NCBI RefSeq assembly: GCF_014650435.1
Contig: NZ_BMUY01000011.1
Coordinates: 62,001 to 126,000 of the forward strand
Reading direction: 5' to 3'
DNA from: Streptomyces tendae
Lineage (GTDB): Bacteria > Actinomycetota > Actinomycetes > Streptomycetales > Streptomycetaceae
DNA: 64,000 nt
Below are positions 1 to 8,582 of the stretch, piece after piece. Every line of letters begins with the position of its first letter. Position 1 is the stretch's first letter. The position numbers and the translations under genes are program-made. A model generated the notes under the pieces. It did no database searches, had not been told where the DNA came from, and worked only from the letters and a program-made list of their open reading frames with translations.

Positions 1-448
1 GCACCTCGCGGCCCAGGCGCTCCATGCCCCGGGTGAGGTGGCCCCACTGCTCGCCGGTCAGCTCCGGCGGCTCCAGGATCTCGGCGGTCTTGTCGTCGCG
101 CCAGAAGGACGGGATGACGACGAGGTGCTTCGCGTCCATGGCCTTGGTGAGGGCGGCGACGCGGCCGACCTGTTCCCAGGTGGCGTCCCATTCGGAGGGG
201 CCGCGGTGCAGGCCGCAGAAGATGGTGCCCGCGGAGACCTTGAGGCCGCGCCGGGTCACCTCGTCGGTGAGCCGGGCCGGGTCGGTGGGGAGGTAGCCGT
301 AGGGGCCCAGCTCGATCCAGTCGTAGCCGGCCTCGGTGACCTCGTCCAGGAACCGTTCCCACGGCACCTGCCGGGGGTCGTCGGGGAACCAGACGCCCCA
401 GGAGTCGGGGGCCGAGCCGACGCGGATGCGGTCGAGGGCAGAGGGCAT
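1..448 (-). CDS. IolE-like sugar phosphate isomerase/epimerase (partial, C-terminus off the window)
   Basis: The first 149 residues of an AP-endonuclease-2-type TIM barrel are visible. They start MPSALDRIRVGSAPDSWGVW and continue with the ELGPYGYLP segment typical of inosose dehydratase and related isomerases. IolE removes water from 2-keto-myo-inositol in the cytoplasm. The assignment to this step is an inference from the family and from the inositol genes just to the right. The ATG at 446-448 lies 2 bp after the stop of the ABC ATPase gene, so this is the last visible gene of the leftward transporter operon. A general sugar isomerase is the alternative. Confidence 0.8.
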   Translation of the reverse strand, partial: MPSALDRIRVGSAPDSWGVWFPDDPRQVPWERFLDEVTEAGYDWIELGPYGYLPTDPARLTDEVTRRGLKVSAGTIFCGLHRGPSEWDATWEQVGRVAALTKAMDAKHLVVIPSFWRDDKTAEILEPPELTGEQWGHLTRGMERLGREV

Positions 449-450
449 GC

Positions 451-1440
451 TCAGGCCTTCCCTTCGGCGGTGCCGGATGCGGTGCTGTCGGATGCCGCGG
501 CATCGGACTTCGCGGCGTCGGTCCTGTCGGCAGTATCGGGTGCGGCGGGCTTCACCGCAGCGCCCGCGTCGTCGGGCAGCGCCTCCACGTCGACGCCGCC
601 GACCTGGGCCAGCTCGTGCTTGAGGGCGGCCAGTTCGGCGCCGCCCGCCATGTGGTTGGTGAGCGCCTCGAGGGTGATGCCGGCGCGGGCCGCGCTCAGT
701 TCGAGGGTGCCCAGGCGCAGCACGCTGAAGTGGTCGCCGACCATGTAGGCGTGGTGGGGGTTGTGGGTGATGAAGATGACGCCGAGTCCGCGTTCGCGGG
801 CGGCGGCGATGTACTTGAGGACCACGCCGGACTGCTTGACGCCCAGCGCGGCGGTGGGTTCGTCGAGGATGAGGACGCGGGCGCCGAAGTAGACGGCGCG
901 GGCGATGGCGACGCACTGGCGCTGGCCGCCGGATAGGGTGCCGATGGGCTGTTCGAGGTCGTCCAGGACGATGCCCATGTTGCGCAGTTCCTCGTCGGCG
1001 GTCCGCTTCATGCGGTCGATGTCGAGGCGGCGCACGGGCCAGGGGCCCTTGGTCATCTCGGAGCCGAGGAAGAAGTTCCGCCACACCGGCATCAGCGGGA
1101 TCGTGGCGAGGTCCTGGTAGACCGTGGCGATGCCGCGGGCCAGCGCGTCGCGCGGGGTGGCGAAGCGCACGGCCTCGCCGTCGACGAGGAACTCGCCCTC
1201 GGTGTGCTGGTGCAGCCCGGAGATGATCTTGATGAGGGTGGACTTGCCGGCACCGTTGTCACCGAGCACGCAGGTCACCCGGCCGGGATGGACGGTGAGG
1301 TCGACTCCGTGCAGGGCGCGGATGTTGCCGTAGGACTTGCCGGCCCGGCGCAGTTCGACCAGGGGGCGGTCCTGCTCGGGTGCGGGGTCGGCCAGGACGG
1401 CGCCGTGGGTGCCGGGGGCTGCGGGGGTCTTGCTGGTCAT
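451..1440 (-). CDS. Sugar ABC transporter ATP-binding protein (single ATPase domain)
   Basis: This 329-residue protein energises sugar uptake with the permease and binding protein encoded upstream. Visible motifs are Walker [10 protein letters not shown] (about residues 60-68), the signature LSGGQRQ, Walker [12 protein letters not shown] and the His-switch ITHN. CUT2-type importers usually carry a fused double ATPase of about 500 residues, but this one has a single domain. It ends in an Ala/Asp/Ser-rich tail of about 50 residues that looks disordered. The gene starts 6 bp after the permease stop and is followed within 2 bp by the IolE-like gene. The substrate is probably inositol or a related sugar, judged only from context. 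Confidence 0.93.
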   Translation of the reverse strand: MTSKTPAAPGTHGAVLADPAPEQDRPLVELRRAGKSYGNIRALHGVDLTVHPGRVTCVLGDNGAGKSTLIKIISGLHQHTEGEFLVDGEAVRFATPRDALARGIATVYQDLATIPLMPVWRNFFLGSEMTKGPWPVRRLDIDRMKRTADEELRNMGIVLDDLEQPIGTLSGGQRQCVAIARAVYFGARVLILDEPTAALGVKQSGVVLKYIAAARERGLGVIFITHNPHHAYMVGDHFSVLRLGTLELSAARAGITLEALTNHMAGGAELAALKHELAQVGGVDVEALPDDAGAAVKPAAPDTADRTDAAKSDAAASDSTASGTAEGKA

Positions 1441-1446
1441 TTCCGA

Positions 1447-2523
1447 TCACCTCCGGGTCGCGGCGCGGCGGACGTACAGGTTGATGAGGACGGCGCCGAG
1501 GAGCATCACGCCGAGGAATGCCTTGAACCAGTCGGGGTTCCAGCCGGCGAAGACGATGCCCTGGTTCACCATGCCGAACATGAAGGCGCCGAAGACGGGG
1601 CCGATCGCGGAGCCGTAGCCGCCGGTGAGCAGACAGCCGCCGATGACCGCCGCGGCGATGTAGATCAGCTCCTGGCCGACACCCTCACCCGACTGCACGG
1701 TGTTGAAGGAGAACAGCTGGTGCATGCCGACGAACCAGGCGCCGAAGCCGACCAGCATGAACAGCGTGATCTTGGTGAAGGTGACCGGCACGCCGACCGC
1801 GCGGGCGGACTCCTGGCTGCCGCCGACGGCGAAGATCCAGTTGCCGTACTTGGTGCGCAGCAGGACCCAGGTGGCCAGGGCCGCGAAGACCAGCCACCAC
1901 ACCACCGTGATCTTCACCTCGACGCCGCCGACGTCGAAGGACGAGGCGAACAGGGCCTTGGCCTGGTCGAAGCCGTCCATGTCGCTGATGTCGTCGGTGG
2001 CGACGTTGCCGGTGACGAGCTTGGTGACGGCGAGGTTGACGCCCTGGAGGACCAGGAAGGTGGCCAGCGTGACCAGGAAGCTCGGCAGGCCGGTCTTCAC
2101 CAGCACCCAGCCGTTGAAGGCGCCGACGGCGAGCGAGGCGACGAGGGCGACGACCACGCCCATCCAGACGTTCATGGTCAGCTGGTAGCTGAGCATGCCC
2201 GCGGTGAGCGCCGAGGTGACCACGGCGACACCGGCGGAGAGGTCGAACTCGCCGCCGATCATCAGCAGGGCGACGGGCAGCGCCATGATGCCGATGGTGG
2301 ACGACTGGTACAGCACCGTCGCCATGGAGCCGCCGTCGCGGAGGGTGGGCGCGGCGATCAGGAAGAAGACGAACACGGCGACGGCGCCGAGGAAGACCCC
2401 GACCTCGGGCCGGGCGAGCACCCGCAGCGCCACGGAGCGCTCACGGGTGCGCCCGTCGGTCTGCTTGGGGCCGGGGGCCGGCGGTGTGGTCACCGCCGGC
2501 TCAGCCTGTTGGGCCATGCTCAT
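1447..2523 (-). CDS. Sugar ABC transporter permease (CUT2 / BPD_transp_2 family)
   Basis: This is an integral membrane permease of about 358 residues with roughly nine hydrophobic segments. It carries the family landmarks MIGGEFDLSAG and AAAVIGGCLLTGGYGSAIGP near the third and seventh helices. It forms the membrane channel for the neighbouring ATPase and lipoprotein. The ATG at 2521-2523 overlaps the stop codon of the binding-protein gene (TGATG), which implies translational coupling. A GTG one codon upstream (2526) and an ATG two codons downstream are alternative starts. The N-terminal 30 residues are a Pro/Gly-rich cytoplasmic extension. Confidence 0.93.
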   Translation of the reverse strand: MSMAQQAEPAVTTPPAPGPKQTDGRTRERSVALRVLARPEVGVFLGAVAVFVFFLIAAPTLRDGGSMATVLYQSSTIGIMALPVALLMIGGEFDLSAGVAVVTSALTAGMLSYQLTMNVWMGVVVALVASLAVGAFNGWVLVKTGLPSFLVTLATFLVLQGVNLAVTKLVTGNVATDDISDMDGFDQAKALFASSFDVGGVEVKITVVWWLVFAALATWVLLRTKYGNWIFAVGGSQESARAVGVPVTFTKITLFMLVGFGAWFVGMHQLFSFNTVQSGEGVGQELIYIAAAVIGGCLLTGGYGSAIGPVFGAFMFGMVNQGIVFAGWNPDWFKAFLGVMLLGAVLINLYVRRAATRR

Positions 2524-3545
2524 CACCGGGTGCCCTTCGAGGCGAACTCGGCGACGGCCTTGACGTTGGTCTTGTCGACGAAGGCCGGACCGGTCAGCAC
2601 CGGCTGCTCACCGCCGCCGCTGTAGTTGCCGTTGTTCTTGTAGAGCCACAGCCCGTCGACCGCGAGGTAGCCCTGGAGGTAGGGCTGCTGGTCGACGGCG
2701 AACTCGATGTCGCCCTTCTCGATGGCGCCGGTCAGTTCCTTGTTGAGGTCGAAGGTGGCGACCTTGGCCTTGCTGCCGGACTCGTCCACCGACTGCACGG
2801 CGGTCATGGCGAAGGGGGCGCCGAGCGTGATCAGGTGGTCGATGGCGCCGTCCTGCTTGAGCTTGGCGGTGATGGTCGACTTCACCGAGGGCATGTCGGT
2901 GCCGTTGACGTAGAGGTTCTCGATGGACCCCTCGAAGGTCTTCTTCACGCCGTCGCAGCGCTGGGTCAGGCCGACGTTGCCCTGCTCGTGGATGACGCAG
3001 ACGGCGTTCTTCGCCCCGTCCTCGTTGAGCCGCTTGCCGAGCGCCTCGCCGGCCACGCTCTCGTCCTGGCCGAAGAACTCCATCAGGCCGAGCTTCTTCC
3101 AGTCCGCCAGACCGGAGTTGAGCCCGACCACGGGTATGCCGGCCTTCTCCGCCTTGTCGAGGACGCCGCGCAGGGCGTCCGGCTTGGCGAGGGTGACGGC
3201 GATGCCGTCGACCTTCTGGTCGATCGCGTTCTGCACCAGGTTGGCCTGGTTGCCCGCGTTCGGGTCGGCGGAGTAGACGAGCTTGACGTTGTCCTTGTCG
3301 GCGGCGGCCTGGGCGCCCTTGCGGACGATGTCCCAGAAGGTGTCGCCGGGCGCCTGGTGGGTGACCAGGGCGACCGTCATGCGGGGGGTGTTCGCCTTGC
3401 CCGCGGAGGCGCCCGAGTCGCTCTCCTCGTCGGCCTTCTTCCCGCCCGAGCTGCTGGAGCAGCCGGCGAGGGTCAGGGCCGCGGCGGCGGCGAGGGCCAC
3501 GGCAGGGGCGAATCTGCGGGAGCGGGCGTGCGAAGAGCGGTCCAT
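2523..3545 (-). CDS. Sugar ABC transporter substrate-binding lipoprotein
   Basis: The 340-residue product starts MDRSSHARSRRFAPA. It then has a hydrophobic signal and the lipobox LTLAGCSSSSGG, so it should be anchored outside the membrane through the cysteine near residue 26. The rest is a type-I periplasmic-binding fold of the Peripla_BP_4 (CUT2) group, with LVYSADPNAGNQANLVQNAI and the domain-crossing segment near the C-terminus. I chose ATG 3545 because longer N-terminal extensions would hide the signal peptide. It is the first gene of the leftward operon and shares a divergent control region with iolC. A myo-inositol or sugar ligand is inferred from the neighbours. Confidence 0.93.
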   Translation of the reverse strand: MDRSSHARSRRFAPAVALAAAAALTLAGCSSSSGGKKADEESDSGASAGKANTPRMTVALVTHQAPGDTFWDIVRKGAQAAADKDNVKLVYSADPNAGNQANLVQNAIDQKVDGIAVTLAKPDALRGVLDKAEKAGIPVVGLNSGLADWKKLGLMEFFGQDESVAGEALGKRLNEDGAKNAVCVIHEQGNVGLTQRCDGVKKTFEGSIENLYVNGTDMPSVKSTITAKLKQDGAIDHLITLGAPFAMTAVQSVDESGSKAKVATFDLNKELTGAIEKGDIEFAVDQQPYLQGYLAVDGLWLYKNNGNYSGGGEQPVLTGPAFVDKTNVKAVAEFASKGTR

Positions 3546-3667
3546 CTTTTCCTGCACCTCACTGTGCGACTGTGCGACGGGAGAGCCGTGTGCCAGACCC
3601 GAGTGCCAGACCCGAGAAGAATGGCTGTTGCTGCGCTGGGACCGGATACAAGTCCTTGGGACGCCCA

Positions 3668-3733
3668 CTGTCAATACTTTGTCAAGACATCATTTCACTC
3701 GCAGGTCCGAATGTAAGTACAAAGTATTGACAG
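3668..3733. promoter_or_regulatory. Divergent iol promoter with perfect 15-bp inverted repeat
   Basis: CTGTCAATACTTTGT at 3668-3682 and its exact reverse complement ACAAAGTATTGACAG at 3719-3733 face each other across 36 bp. Each arm contains a consensus -35 TTGACA pointing outwards: 3727-3732 for iolC and 3669-3674 on the minus strand for the transporter. A weak -10 (TTGTAT on the minus strand near 3647-3652) sits 17 bp from its -35. The minus strand also has a second TTGACA 5 bp from the first. The arms are much more A/T-rich than the surroundings. This looks like two overlapping operator/promoter sites for a common repressor, most likely the GntR protein at 8583-9368. That pairing is an inference. 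Confidence 0.8.
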
Positions 3734-3798
3734 CGTCGTCCAGGAGTCATACACCTTGGGAGGCGGCAGGCCCCCGCCCAGCCAAAGGAGCGTCGCAC

Positions 3799-4761
3799 AT
3801 GGCCGAGTCAGTCCCGCGTTTCGATCTGATCACGATGGGCCGCATCGGGGTCGATCTCTATCCTCTGCAGACGGGCGTACCCCTGGCGGAGGTTGAGACC
3901 TTCGGCAAGTTTCTCGGCGGTTCGGCCTCCAACGTCGCGGTCGCGGCCGCCCGGCTCGGCCGCGCCACGGCCGTCATCACCCGCACGGGCGACGACCCCT
4001 TCGGCGGCTATCTGCACGGCGCGCTGAAGGAGTTCGGCGTCGACGACCGCTGGGTCACCCCGGTCGCCGCGTACCCGACGCCGGTGACGTTCTGCGAGAT
4101 CTTCCCGCCGGACGACTTCCCGCTGTACTTCTACCGCCGCCCCAAGGCGCCGGACCTGGAGATCCACCCGGAGGAGCTGGACCTGGACGCGATCCGTGCG
4201 GCCTCGATCTTCTGGATGACCGGCACCGGACTGAGCGAGGAACCGAGCCGCACGGCGACGCTGGCCGCGCTCGCGCACCGTGCGAAGTCCGGCACCACGG
4301 TCTTCGACCTGGACTGGCGCCCCATGTTCTGGGCCGACCCCGAGCAGGCCCGCCCGTACTACGCCGAGGCGCTCGGCCACGCGACCGTCGCGGTCGGCAA
4401 CCTGGACGAGTGCGAGATCGCCACCGGGGTGCGCGAACCCCGCGCCTGCGCCGAGGCGTTGCTGGCGGCCGGTGTGGAGCTGGCCGTCGTCAAGCAGGGC
4501 CCGAAGGGTGTCCTCGCCGTGCACCGCGACGGCCGGTCGGCCGAGGTGCCGCCGGTCCCGGTCGAGGTGGTCAACGGCCTCGGCGCGGGCGACGCGTTCG
4601 GCGGCTCCCTGTGTCACGGTCTGCTCTCCGGCTGGGAGCTGGAGCGGATCATGCGGTACGCCAACGCGGCCGGCGCCCTCGTCGCCTCCCGTCTCGCCTG
4701 TTCCTCCGCGATGCCCACCGAGGCGGAGGTCGACGACCTCCTCGCGCGAGCCACTCCCTGA
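3799..4761 (+). CDS. iolC: 5-dehydro-2-deoxygluconokinase (PfkB family)
   Basis: This is a PfkB/ribokinase-fold sugar kinase of 320 residues. The first family signature surrounds GKFLGGSASNVAVAAARLG (about residues 35-53). The second is NGLGAGDAFGGSL, with the catalytic base Asp near residue 265. IolC phosphorylates 5-dehydro-2-deoxy-D-gluconate in myo-inositol breakdown. The assignment rests on the fold plus linkage to iolB and iolD; the kinase alone would only say ribokinase family. ATG 3799 follows AAAGGAG at a normal distance. It is the first gene of a rightward operon driven from the inverted-repeat promoter, with the aldolase gene 13 bp downstream. Confidence 0.92.
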   Translation: MAESVPRFDLITMGRIGVDLYPLQTGVPLAEVETFGKFLGGSASNVAVAAARLGRATAVITRTGDDPFGGYLHGALKEFGVDDRWVTPVAAYPTPVTFCEIFPPDDFPLYFYRRPKAPDLEIHPEELDLDAIRAASIFWMTGTGLSEEPSRTATLAALAHRAKSGTTVFDLDWRPMFWADPEQARPYYAEALGHATVAVGNLDECEIATGVREPRACAEALLAAGVELAVVKQGPKGVLAVHRDGRSAEVPPVPVEVVNGLGAGDAFGGSLCHGLLSGWELERIMRYANAAGALVASRLACSSAMPTEAEVDDLLARATP

Positions 4762-4774
4762 ACGGAGCAAAGCC

Positions 4775-5671
4775 TTGTCCCGCAGTATCTCCAGCATCCC
4801 GGACCTCACCGCGGTCCGCGCCCGGCACCCGGAGGCGATCGCCGAGGCCGCGGCCGGCCGGGTACGCCGCCCGCTGATCGGCGACTCCGGCCGCCTGATG
4901 ATCGTGGCCGCCGACCACCCGGCGCGCGGCGCGCTCGGCGTCGGCGACCGCGGGCTCGCCATGGCCAACCGGGCCGACCTGCTGGAGCGCCTGTGCACCG
5001 CGCTGTCCCGGCCCGGCGTCGACGGGGTGCTGGCCACCGCCGACGTGCTGGAGGACCTGCTGCTGCTCGGCGTGCTGGAGAACAAGGTCGTCATGGGTTC
5101 GATGAACCGGGGCGGCCTCGCGGGCGCCGCCTTCGAGATGGACGACCGCTTCACCGGCCACCGCGCCGAGGACATCGCCCGGCTGCGCTTCGACGCGGGC
5201 AAGCTGCTGCTGCGCATCGACTACGACGACCCCGGCTCGCTGGCCACGATGGAGGCGAGCGCCCGGGCGGTGGACGCCATGGCCGCACGTGAACTGCCGC
5301 TCTTCGTCGAGCCGTTCATCTCCCGCCGGATCGACGGGCGGGTGCGCAACGACCTGTCGGCCGAGGCCGTGACCCGCTCCATCGCCATCGCGTCCGGTCT
5401 CGGCGGCACCTCCGCCTACACCTGGCTGAAACTGCCCGTCACCCGGAACCCGGACGACATGGCCGAGGTCCTGGAGACCTCCACACTGCCCGCGGTCCTG
5501 CTCGGCGGCGACATAGGGGGCTCCCCGGCGGACCAGACCGCGGCCTACGAACGCTGGCGCAAGGCGCTGCGGCTGCCCACCGTGCAGGGCATGGTCGTGG
5601 GCCGCTCGCTGCTCTACCCGGCCGGGGGCAGCGTGGAGGAGGCGGTGGACACGGCCGTCGGACTGCTGTGA
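4775..5671 (+). CDS. Class I aldolase of the Cgl0158 / DeoC-FbaB-like family in the inositol cluster
   Basis: The predicted 298-residue (beta/alpha)8 barrel begins at TTG 4775, which is preceded by GGAG with good spacing. Its sequence (MIVAADHPARGALG near residue 45, LFVEPFISRR, TWLKLPVTRN with a candidate Schiff-base lysine, LLGGDIGGSP) matches the DhnA/DeoC-type aldolases found in actinobacterial iol loci. By position it should cleave the phosphorylated IolC product into DHAP and malonic semialdehyde, the role of IolJ in Bacillus, although it is not an IolJ homologue. That function is inferred. A run of 13-bp repeats begins over its last codons. Confidence 0.8.
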   Translation: MSRSISSIPDLTAVRARHPEAIAEAAAGRVRRPLIGDSGRLMIVAADHPARGALGVGDRGLAMANRADLLERLCTALSRPGVDGVLATADVLEDLLLLGVLENKVVMGSMNRGGLAGAAFEMDDRFTGHRAEDIARLRFDAGKLLLRIDYDDPGSLATMEASARAVDAMAARELPLFVEPFISRRIDGRVRNDLSAEAVTRSIAIASGLGGTSAYTWLKLPVTRNPDDMAEVLETSTLPAVLLGGDIGGSPADQTAAYERWRKALRLPTVQGMVVGRSLLYPAGGSVEEAVDTAVGLL

Positions 5672-5740
5672 CCGATTGCCGTGACCGATTACCGGACCGA
5701 CTGCCGTGACCGATTGCTGTGACCGACTGCTGTGACCGAG
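5667..5740 (+). repeat. Tandem array of 12-13 bp units between the aldolase gene and iolB
   Basis: Five head-to-tail copies of YGTGACCGAYTGC (one shortened to 12 bp) and a partial sixth fill the gap between the two inositol genes. They start inside the last two aldolase codons and end at the iolB ribosome-binding site. The units differ by one or two C/T changes. The array holds several in-frame and out-of-frame TGA stops, so it is not coding. It may be replication slippage, or a protein- or RNA-level element between the cistrons. Confidence 0.85.
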
Positions 5741-5760
5741 GAGAGGCGGAGAAGCGGACG

Positions 5761-6657
5761 ATGACGTATCACCTTCCCGCGGGCAAGGCGGCGGCCGACG
5801 GCCCGTACGCCGTGGACGTGACGCCCGAGAGTGCGGGCTGGGGCTACTCGAGCCTGCGCGTGGTGAGCCTGGCCCCCGGCGGCAGCCACACCTTCGACAG
5901 CGGCGAGAGCGAGTGGATCGTGCTGCCGCTGAGCGGCGGCTGCACGGTCGCGACCGCCGACGACTTCGGCCGGGAGACCTTCGAACTGACCGGCCGGGAC
6001 AGCGTGTTCGACGGTGTCACCGACTTCGCCTACGTCCCCCGCGACGCCCGCACGACCCTGACCTCCACCGGCGGCGGCCGCTTCGCGCTGACCGGCGCCC
6101 GCTGCACCCGCCGTCTGCCGGCCCGCTACGCACCGGCGTCCTCGGTGCCGGTGGAGCTGCGGGGCACCGGGAACTGCTCGCGGCAGGTCAACAACTTCGG
6201 CGCGGCAGGCGTGTTCGAGTGCGACAAACTGATCGCGGTCGAGGTGCTGACCCCGGGCGGCAACTGGTCCTCCTTCCCGCCGCACAAGCACGACGAGCAC
6301 CGCCCCGGCGAGGAGTCGGTGCTGGAGGAGATCTACTACTTCGAGTTCGCGGACCACGACGGCACCCCGGGCCTCGGCTACCAGCGCGTCTCCCCCTCCG
6401 GACGGGGACAGGGCACCGACGTGCTCGCCGAAGTGCGCGACGGGGACGTCGTACTGATCCCCGACGGCTGGCACGGACCGTCGATGGCGGTCCCCGGACA
6501 CCACATGTACTACCTCAACGTCATGGCGGGGCCGGAGCCCGAACGCGCCTGGCTGATCTGCGACCACCCCGGCCACGCCTGGATCCGCGACACCTGGCCC
6601 GAGCAGCCGGTCGACCCCCGGCTCCCCCTCTACACCGCACCGGAGAGGTCCGCATGA
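5761..6657 (+). CDS. iolB: 5-deoxy-glucuronate isomerase
   Basis: The 298-residue protein has the bicupin architecture of IolB. The metal-binding segment HKHDEHRPGEESVLEEIYYFEF is recognisable near residues 179-200. IolB isomerises 5-deoxy-glucuronate to 5-dehydro-2-deoxygluconate in the cytoplasm, between IolD and IolC. ATG 5761 was chosen because it follows GAGGAGAGGCGGAG and matches the usual N-terminus (MTYHLPAGKAA); an upstream start at 5719 lies inside the repeat array. Its stop overlaps the iolD start (ATGA), so the two are translationally coupled. Confidence 0.95.
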   Translation: MTYHLPAGKAAADGPYAVDVTPESAGWGYSSLRVVSLAPGGSHTFDSGESEWIVLPLSGGCTVATADDFGRETFELTGRDSVFDGVTDFAYVPRDARTTLTSTGGGRFALTGARCTRRLPARYAPASSVPVELRGTGNCSRQVNNFGAAGVFECDKLIAVEVLTPGGNWSSFPPHKHDEHRPGEESVLEEIYYFEFADHDGTPGLGYQRVSPSGRGQGTDVLAEVRDGDVVLIPDGWHGPSMAVPGHHMYYLNVMAGPEPERAWLICDHPGHAWIRDTWPEQPVDPRLPLYTAPERSA

Positions 6658-8528
6658 GCGCCGCCGCCACCCGCCGACTGACCACCGCCCAGGCCCTGGT
6701 GCGCTTCCTGGCCGCGCAGTACACCGAACGCGACGGCGTGCGGCACCGTCTGATCGCCGGCACCTGGGGGATCTTCGGCCACGGCAACGTGGCCGGCCTC
6801 GGGCAGGCACTCGTCGAGTACCGCGAGGCGATGCCCTACCACCAGGGCCGCAACGAGCAGGCCATGGTGCACGCGGCCGTCGGTCACGCCCGCCACCTCA
6901 ACCGCCTGTCCGCGCAGGCGGTGACAACCTCCATCGGACCCGGCGCCACCAACCTGGTCACGGGTGCGGCCCTGGCCACGATCAACCGTCTGCCGGTCCT
7001 GCTCCTGCCCGGCGACTACTTCGCCTCGCACGCCGCCGACCCGCTCCTCCAGCAGCTGGAGCACCCGGTCGAGGCCGACGTGTCCGTGAACGACGCCCTG
7101 CGGCCCGTGTCCCGGTACTTCGACCGGATCACCCGCCCCGAGGCGCTCCTCACCTCCGCGCTCAACGCCGTGCGCGTGCTGTCCGACCCCGCGGAGACCG
7201 GCGCGGTCACCCTCGCGCTGCCGCAGGACGTGCAGGCACAGGCATACGACTGGCCGGAGGAGTTCTTCGCCGACCGGGTGTGGCGGGTGCGCCGTCCCGC
7301 GCCCGACCCGGCGGAACTGGCCGAGGCCGTCCGGGCGATCCGCGCCGCCGCACGTCCGCTGATCGTCGCGGGCGGCGGCGTCCACCACAGCGAGGCCGAA
7401 CCGGCCCTCAAGGCACTGGTGGACGCCACCGGCATCCCGGTCGCCTCCACCCAGGCAGGCAAGGGCGCGCTGCGCCACGACCACCCGGCGGACCTCGGCG
7501 GCATCGGCCACACCGGCACCGCGGTGAGCGACGCCCTCGCCCGCACCGCGGACCTGGTGATCGGCGTCGGCACCCGCTACTCGGACTTCACCACCGCCTC
7601 CGGCACCCTCTTCCAGCACCCCGGCGTGCGCTTCCTGAACCTCAACATCACCGCCTTCGACGCCCACAAGCTCGCCGCCACCACCCTGGTGTGCGACGCC
7701 CGGTCGGGGCTGGCCGCGCTGACGGACGCGCTCGTCGGGCACCGGGTGGACGCGGCGTACGAGACGGAGTACCGCACCGGCAGGGCCCGTTGGGAGGAGG
7801 CGGTCGAGGGGGCGTTCCGCGCCGACGACGACAGCGCGGTGCCCACCCAGACGCAGGTGCTGGGCGCGCTCGACACGGTCGTCGGCGACCAGGACGTGGT
7901 GATCAACGCCGCCGGTTCGCTCCCCGGCGACCTGCACAAGCTGTGGCGGGCCCGCTCCCCGCGCCAGTACCACCTGGAGTACGGCTACTCCTGCATGGGC
8001 TACGAGATCCCGGCCGCGCTCGGCGTCCAGCAGGCCGCGCCCGGCATCCCCGTGTGGGCCCTGGTCGGCGACGGAACGTACCTGATGAACCCGACGGAGA
8101 TCGTCACGGCGGTGCAGGAGAACCTGCCGGTGAAGCTGGTCCTGGTCCAGAACCACGGCTACGCGTCCATCGGCGGACTGTCCGAGTCGGTGGGCGCCGA
8201 GCGCTTCGGCACCGACTACCGCCACCGCGTCGCCGACGGCTCCTTCACCGGCGCCCCGCTCCCCGTCGACCTCGCCGCCAACGCGGCCAGTCTCGGCATG
8301 GACGTACTGCGCGCCAAGACGGTGCGGGAACTGCGCGAGGCGCTCTCGACGGCCCGCGCGGCCACCCGCCCGACGTGCGTGTACGTCGAGACGGCGCCCC
8401 CGGGGACCGCGCTCCCGGCCGAGGCGTGGTGGGACGTGCCGGTGGCCGAGGTGTCGGCCCGCGAGGCCGCCACCGAGGCGCGGGCGGCCTACGAGCGCGC
8501 GGTCGCCGACCGCCGCCGACACCTCTGA
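6654..8528 (+). CDS. iolD: 3D-(3,5/4)-trihydroxycyclohexane-1,2-dione hydrolase (ThDP enzyme)
   Basis: IolD opens the cyclohexane-dione ring to 5-deoxy-glucuronate. The 624-residue protein has the three thiamine-diphosphate enzyme domains. The pyrimidine-binding region near GRNEQAMVHAA carries the catalytic Glu, the central domain has GGGVHHSEAEPAL, and the PP-binding GDGTYLMNPTEIVTA starts near residue 472 and ends in QNHGYASIGGL. ATG 6654 overlaps the iolB stop. The family is also similar to acetolactate synthase, but the iolB linkage and the YASIGGLS segment favour IolD. A GntR regulator gene follows after 54 bp. Confidence 0.95.
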   Translation: MSAAATRRLTTAQALVRFLAAQYTERDGVRHRLIAGTWGIFGHGNVAGLGQALVEYREAMPYHQGRNEQAMVHAAVGHARHLNRLSAQAVTTSIGPGATNLVTGAALATINRLPVLLLPGDYFASHAADPLLQQLEHPVEADVSVNDALRPVSRYFDRITRPEALLTSALNAVRVLSDPAETGAVTLALPQDVQAQAYDWPEEFFADRVWRVRRPAPDPAELAEAVRAIRAAARPLIVAGGGVHHSEAEPALKALVDATGIPVASTQAGKGALRHDHPADLGGIGHTGTAVSDALARTADLVIGVGTRYSDFTTASGTLFQHPGVRFLNLNITAFDAHKLAATTLVCDARSGLAALTDALVGHRVDAAYETEYRTGRARWEEAVEGAFRADDDSAVPTQTQVLGALDTVVGDQDVVINAAGSLPGDLHKLWRARSPRQYHLEYGYSCMGYEIPAALGVQQAAPGIPVWALVGDGTYLMNPTEIVTAVQENLPVKLVLVQNHGYASIGGLSESVGAERFGTDYRHRVADGSFTGAPLPVDLAANAASLGMDVLRAKTVRELREALSTARAATRPTCVYVETAPPGTALPAEAWWDVPVAEVSAREAATEARAAYERAVADRRRHL

Positions 8529-8582
8529 CCCCTCCGGCACCCCCGCCACCCAGCCAGTCCCCTACGCAAGGGAGGTACGTCC

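Noticed and set aside
5667-5740. CRISPR-like array
   Set aside because: The units are only 12-13 bp and directly adjacent with no unique spacers, and there are no cas genes.
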